Assembly (NCBI GenBank): GCA_038215275.1 | Contig: JBBQRA010000132.1 | Location: 1 to 16,801 of the forward strand | Origin: Ga0077553 sp038215275 | GTDB lineage: Bacteria; Acidobacteriota; Terriglobia; Bryobacterales; Bryobacteraceae | Length of the DNA: 16,801 nt | Direction: 5' to 3' | Part shown: one piece after another, positions 13,782-16,801 of the stretch | How the letters are laid out: every line of letters begins with the position of its first letter | Position numbering within the stretch: position 1 is the stretch's first letter | Notes under the pieces: generated by a model | Databases searched by the model: none | The model's input: the letters and a program-made list of their open reading frames with translations, nothing else | What the model was told of the DNA's origin: nothing | Position numbers and translations under genes: made by a program

Positions 13782-15193
13782 CATTCGCGCCCCATGGCGC
13801 ATTCGGCGTGGATGGCTTTGACCGCCTTCTCGATCCCGGAGCGGGGGACGACCAAGTTGATGGTCAATTCGCTCGACCCTTGGGCGATGGCAATGATGTT
13901 CACCTGCTCGCGGCTGACGGCCGTGAAGATGCGGCCGGCGAGGCCCGCGTGACCGCGCATGCCTTCGCCCACCACCGCGATCAGACCGACGTTGTCATCC
14001 ACTTCGACCGGGCGGACGTAGCCGTGTTCCAGTTCGAGAGCTAACGTCTCGCGGAGCGCCTGGAGGACGAGTTGGAGTTCATCCTTGCGGATGAGGAAAC
14101 AGAAGCTTTGGCGGTAGCTGGAACTCGAAAACGTCAGGACCTCGGCTCCGACCATGGCGAGGGCGTCGAGGGCGCGGGCCATGATCCGCGTGCCTGGCAT
14201 CTCGGCGCTGGCAGGTTCAACGGAAACCATGGCGACGTTCGCCATCGAGGTGACCGCGCGGGCTCCCTGGCCGGGCGTGGAGAGGGCCGGGGCGATGTGG
14301 GTTCCTTTCGCCGCCACGTTAAAAGAGTTCTTGCTCCAGACGGGAATCTTCTTTTCAACTAGCGGGGCGAGCGTGCGCGGGTGGAGGACCTTCGCACCGT
14401 TATAGGCGAGTTCGGCGGCTTCGGCGTAGGTGACTTCGTCGAGCACCTTTGCGTCGGCGACCAAGCGGGGGTCGGCGGACATGATGCCGTCGACGTCGGT
14501 CCAGATCCAGAGTTCGGCCGCGTCGAGGGCGTAGGCGAAGATGGAGGCGGAGAAGTCGCTGCCGCCGCGGCCAAGCGTCGTCGGCTTGCCGTCGGCGGTG
14601 GCTCCGTTGAAGCCGGTGAGCACCGGGACGGTGCCGGAGGCGAGGAGGGGGGCGAGATGCTCGGCGGCCCTGGCGCGGGTGAGGTCGAGCAGCGGCGTGG
14701 CGTTGCCGTGAACCGCATCCGTGATGACGACACGAGCGGAATTGATGGCCTCCGCGGGCGTTCCCTGGCCGTTGAGGTAGGCGGCGATCAACAAGGCCGA
14801 GAGGCGCTCGCCGACGGCGATGGCTTCGTCGACTGAGCGGGGCGGACGGTCGCCGAGGAGTTGCATGCCTTTGGCGATGCGTTCGAACTCGGCGAGAATG
14901 CTATCGATTTCGGAGAGTACGGCGGGGAGGGCCTCGGCGGAGAGGACGTCCTTGGCCGTTTGATGGTGGCGGGCGCGGAGGGTGTCGAGGTTCGTCGCGA
15001 CCGCTTCGGCGTCGTTGTTCTCGGCGTGGCGGAGGGTATCGAGTAGAAGGTCCGTCACCTTGCTCATGGCCGAGACGACGATGGCGGTGGGGCGGAGGCG
15101 CTGCTGTTCGGCGGTGAGACCGGCGGCCACACGGATGCGATCGGCGGAACCCATACTGGTGCCGCCAAATTTCATGATCAGGAGATTGTTCAA
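13778..15193 (-). CDS. lysC: Aspartate kinase (monofunctional)
   Basis: The 471-residue product phosphorylates aspartate, the first step toward lysine, threonine, methionine and diaminopimelate. The kinase domain shows MKFGGTS (7-13), VVSAMSKVTD (39-48), GERLSA (128-133), GRGGSDFSA (208-216) and TDVDGIMSADPR (232-243). Two ACT regulatory domains follow (about 314-470; MVSVEPASAEMPGTRIMARA and LIAVVGEGMRGHAGLAGRIF), so end-product feedback is likely. No homoserine dehydrogenase domain is fused. The start is either TTG 15193, which overlaps the cmk stop TGA (15192-15190) in a TTGA arrangement and gives the usual NNLLIMKFGG N-terminus, or ATG 15175. I prefer TTG because homologues carry residues before MKFGG, but this is not certain. 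Confidence 0.95.
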   Translation of the reverse strand: MNNLLIMKFGGTSMGSADRIRVAAGLTAEQQRLRPTAIVVSAMSKVTDLLLDTLRHAENNDAEAVATNLDTLRARHHQTAKDVLSAEALPAVLSEIDSILAEFERIAKGMQLLGDRPPRSVDEAIAVGERLSALLIAAYLNGQGTPAEAINSARVVITDAVHGNATPLLDLTRARAAEHLAPLLASGTVPVLTGFNGATADGKPTTLGRGGSDFSASIFAYALDAAELWIWTDVDGIMSADPRLVADAKVLDEVTYAEAAELAYNGAKVLHPRTLAPLVEKKIPVWSKNSFNVAAKGTHIAPALSTPGQGARAVTSMANVAMVSVEPASAEMPGTRIMARALDALAMVGAEVLTFSSSSYRQSFCFLIRKDELQLVLQALRETLALELEHGYVRPVEVDDNVGLIAVVGEGMRGHAGLAGRIFTAVSREQVNIIAIAQGSSELTINLVVPRSGIEKAVKAIHAECAMGREC

Positions 15194-15858
15194 CTAGTTA
15201 CTGCCTTTCCATTGGAGGTCCGTGCCCGGATGAGCCGGAGGATCTCGTTGACGACTTCGTCGGGTGGGAGATGGGAGGTATCGAGATAGGTCGCGTCGAG
15301 GGCTTGGAGGAGGGGGGCTTCGGCGCGGGTACGGTCGCGGTGGTCGCGGTCCTGGATTTCGCGGGTGACGATGGGGAGGTCGCCGCCGGCTTGGCTGACG
15401 CGCCGGGCGGCACGAACTTCGGCGGAGGCGTCGAGGAAGATTTTCACTTGGGCGTCGGGGAAGACGTGGGTGGCGATGTCGCGGCCCTCCATGACGACGC
15501 TGAGGCGGGCGCCGAGGGCGCGCTGCTTTTCGACGAGGGCGCGGCGGACGCCGGGGACGGCGGAGACCTGAGAGGCGGCGGTGGCGATCGCGGGGGCGCG
15601 GATGGCGAGGGAGACGTCTTCGCCGTTGAGGAAGACGCTGTCGGGTGTGAGGTCGATGTCGGCGGCTTGGGCGAGTTGGGTGAGGTTGAGGTGGTCGTCG
15701 AAGGCGGTGCCTTGACGGCTGGCCCAGAGAGCGACGGCGCGGTACATGGCCCCGGTGTCGATATAGAGGAAGCCCATGCGGTCAGCGACCTGGCGGGCGA
15801 CGGTGCTTTTGCCGGCCCCGGCCGGGCCATCGATGGCCACGACGATTCGTTTTTCCAT
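15190..15858 (-). CDS. cmk: Cytidylate kinase
   Basis: The 222-residue product transfers phosphate from ATP to CMP/dCMP in the cytoplasm. The Walker A loop GPAGAGKST is at residues 11-19. The CMP-binding motifs are also present: FLYIDTGAMYRAVALW, the VVMEGRDIATHVFPDA loop, and the closing lid region RDHRDRTRAEAPL. Length is that of typical bacterial Cmk. It overlaps the start of lysC by a few bases and starts 33 bases after the stop of the upstream quinoprotein gene. These three minus-strand genes therefore may form one transcription unit, although the quinoprotein has no functional link to the kinases. No strong Shine-Dalgarno sequence is placed at the usual distance; AGAAG lies about nine bases upstream. 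Confidence 0.95.
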   Translation of the reverse strand: MEKRIVVAIDGPAGAGKSTVARQVADRMGFLYIDTGAMYRAVALWASRQGTAFDDHLNLTQLAQAADIDLTPDSVFLNGEDVSLAIRAPAIATAASQVSAVPGVRRALVEKQRALGARLSVVMEGRDIATHVFPDAQVKIFLDASAEVRAARRVSQAGGDLPIVTREIQDRDHRDRTRAEAPLLQALDATYLDTSHLPPDEVVNEILRLIRARTSNGKAVTS

Positions 15859-15891
15859 TCCTGAACTTCTATTTTGGCAGACCGCGGGGGG

Positions 15892-16801
15892 CTATTGCCG
15901 GGGAAGCGTGGTGGCGAGGTAGTCGACGAGGGCCTGCACCTCGTCATCTTTGACGGGCGCTCCGCGGGCGATCATGTTTTGAACGAGTTCCTTCCATTCG
16001 GCGGCGGAGTGACGCTGGGTCGTGACGACTTCGATGGAGTGGCAGCCGATGCCGCAGGTGCGGTCGGCGAGGGCGCGGGCGGCAGTGGCGGGGAGGGTGA
16101 CGGGCGTGAAGGACCCGACTTTGGGTTCGTTTTTCCGTTGTGCGGAGGCGGCGGCGACGGCGCGGGAGACGGAGATGGGGAGGGGCTTGCGTTTGACATC
16201 GGGCAGGGCGTAGGCGACGAGGGTGTTGCTGGAGCCCCCGCCGAGGAAGCCGCCGCCGCCAGCGGCCATGACGGTGACGTATTGGCGGCCGTCACGGCCG
16301 AGGTAGGTGATGGGGGAGGTGTGGGCGCTGGCTTCGACCTTGACCTCCCAGAGGAGTTGGCCGGTGGAGCTGTGATAGGCGCGGAAGCGGGAGTCGTTGG
16401 CGGCGCCGATGAAGACGAGATTACCGGCGGTGGCGATGCTGCCGCCCATGTTGATGGATCCGGTGTTTTTGACGCCGAGGGCTTCGAGTTCTTCGATGCG
16501 GCCGAGGGGGGAGCGCCACTTGATGTCGCCGGAGGCGAGGTCGATGGCGATCATCTCGCCGAAGGGGGGATTGTTGCAGGGGATGCGGGTCTCGCGATTC
16601 CAGAAGCGGGCGTAGGTGCCGTAGGCGGAAGTCCGGACATACTCGTTGCCCTTCTTCTCCATGTGCCCCCATTGGCCCACGTGCATGACATTGACGTAGA
16701 GCATGTTCTGCGTGGGGTCGATGGAGACGCCGCCCCAGTTACCGCCGCCGAGGGTGGAGGGGAAGAAGAGGTCGTTGCCTTCGAGGCCGAGAGGGACGTA
16801 G
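15892..16801 (-). CDS. PQQ-dependent quinoprotein dehydrogenase with C-terminal cytochrome-c-like tail (5' end outside window)
   Basis: The open frame runs from the right edge to TAG at 15892 and gives about 302 residues. The upstream codons from 16801 read YVPLGLEGNDLFFPSTLGGG followed by NWGGVSIDP, so the gene extends past the window and the internal ATG at 16704 is not the start. It shows late blades of a PQQ-type propeller (GEMIAIDLASGDIKWRSPLG, INMGGSIATAGNLVFIGA, RFRAYHSSTGQLLWEVKV, ITYLGRDGRQYVTVMAAGGG), as in membrane or periplasmic glucose/alcohol dehydrogenases. The tail (last about 70 residues) looks like a small cytochrome domain ending in DYLATTLPRQ. Its heme motif is CGIGCH, with three residues between the cysteines instead of two. 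The electron donor substrate cannot be told. Confidence 0.85.
   Translation of the reverse strand, partial: YVPLGLEGNDLFFPSTLGGGNWGGVSIDPTQNMLYVNVMHVGQWGHMEKKGNEYVRTSAYGTYARFWNRETRIPCNNPPFGEMIAIDLASGDIKWRSPLGRIEELEALGVKNTGSINMGGSIATAGNLVFIGAANDSRFRAYHSSTGQLLWEVKVEASAHTSPITYLGRDGRQYVTVMAAGGGGFLGGGSSNTLVAYALPDVKRKPLPISVSRAVAAASAQRKNEPKVGSFTPVTLPATAARALADRTCGIGCHSIEVVTTQRHSAAEWKELVQNMIARGAPVKDDEVQALVDYLATTLPRQ

Noticed and set aside
15271..15864. Plus-strand glycine-rich open frame opposite cmk
   Set aside because: It mirrors the conserved cmk frame and consists mostly of G, A, D, E and V. The minus-strand frame carries the Walker A and substrate motifs.
16705..16801. Start of the quinoprotein at the ATG at 16704
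   Set aside because: The frame stays open to the window edge and the upstream codons clearly continue the propeller sequence, so the ATG is internal.
1..16801. CRISPR array, tRNA or rRNA genes, riboswitches
   Set aside because: No regularly spaced repeats and no tRNA cloverleaf or conserved rRNA words were noticed on either strand by eye.

Overview
The window looks like high-GC chromosomal DNA from an Acidobacteriota member, most likely of the Solibacter/Bryobacter type. This is an inference from gene content: a roughly 1,100-residue Oar-like TonB-dependent receptor with an N-terminal carboxypeptidase-regulatory domain, a BlaI/M56 regulator pair, remnants of a MacB/ADOP-type permease, a Uma2 (DUF820) protein, and a quinoprotein with a cytochrome-like tail.

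Layout. The left edge (1-87, minus) is the N-terminus of an IS630-type transposase. Then come the large receptor (185-3472), a decayed GntR-type regulator (3488-3990) whose start contains a perfect 14-bp hairpin, a probable remnant of an Sm-like/glycine-rich protein (3960-4334), and a secreted beta-propeller protein (4364-5434). A beta-carbonic anhydrase (5438-6079, minus) converges on the propeller gene and is divergent from a membrane hybrid histidine kinase with a periplasmic solute-binding sensor domain (6180-8246).

The stretch 8294-10200 is largely a gene graveyard. A receptor fragment is fused to a glycine decarboxylase (gcvP) fragment, and a carbohydrate-esterase fragment is fused to an FtsX/MacB-type permease fragment. 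The intact Uma2 gene (8996-9598, minus) sits between these two chimeras.

From 10207 an intact regulatory operon begins: a BlaI-family repressor and a M56 (BlaR1-like) membrane metalloprotease whose outer part looks like helical repeats rather than a penicillin-binding sensor. Candidate operator dyads overlap the promoter and the blaI start. A DUF4238 protein (12702-13781) with less GC-rich composition follows. It ends tail to tail, stop codons overlapping, against a minus-strand run transcribed in the order quinoprotein (partial at the right edge), cmk (cytidylate kinase), lysC (aspartate kinase). cmk and lysC overlap and are probably translationally coupled.

Strand composition. The + strand is C-rich on the left for genes on either strand and G-rich on the right for genes on either strand. 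The flip falls at about 8.7-9.0 kb, inside the pseudogene patchwork, which suggests an inversion or rearrangement boundary.

No tRNA, rRNA, CRISPR array or origin was recognised. The most notable points are the chimeric pseudogenes at the skew flip and the BlaI/M56 pair with its unusual sensor region. I did not find a clearly novel defence or biosynthetic system.
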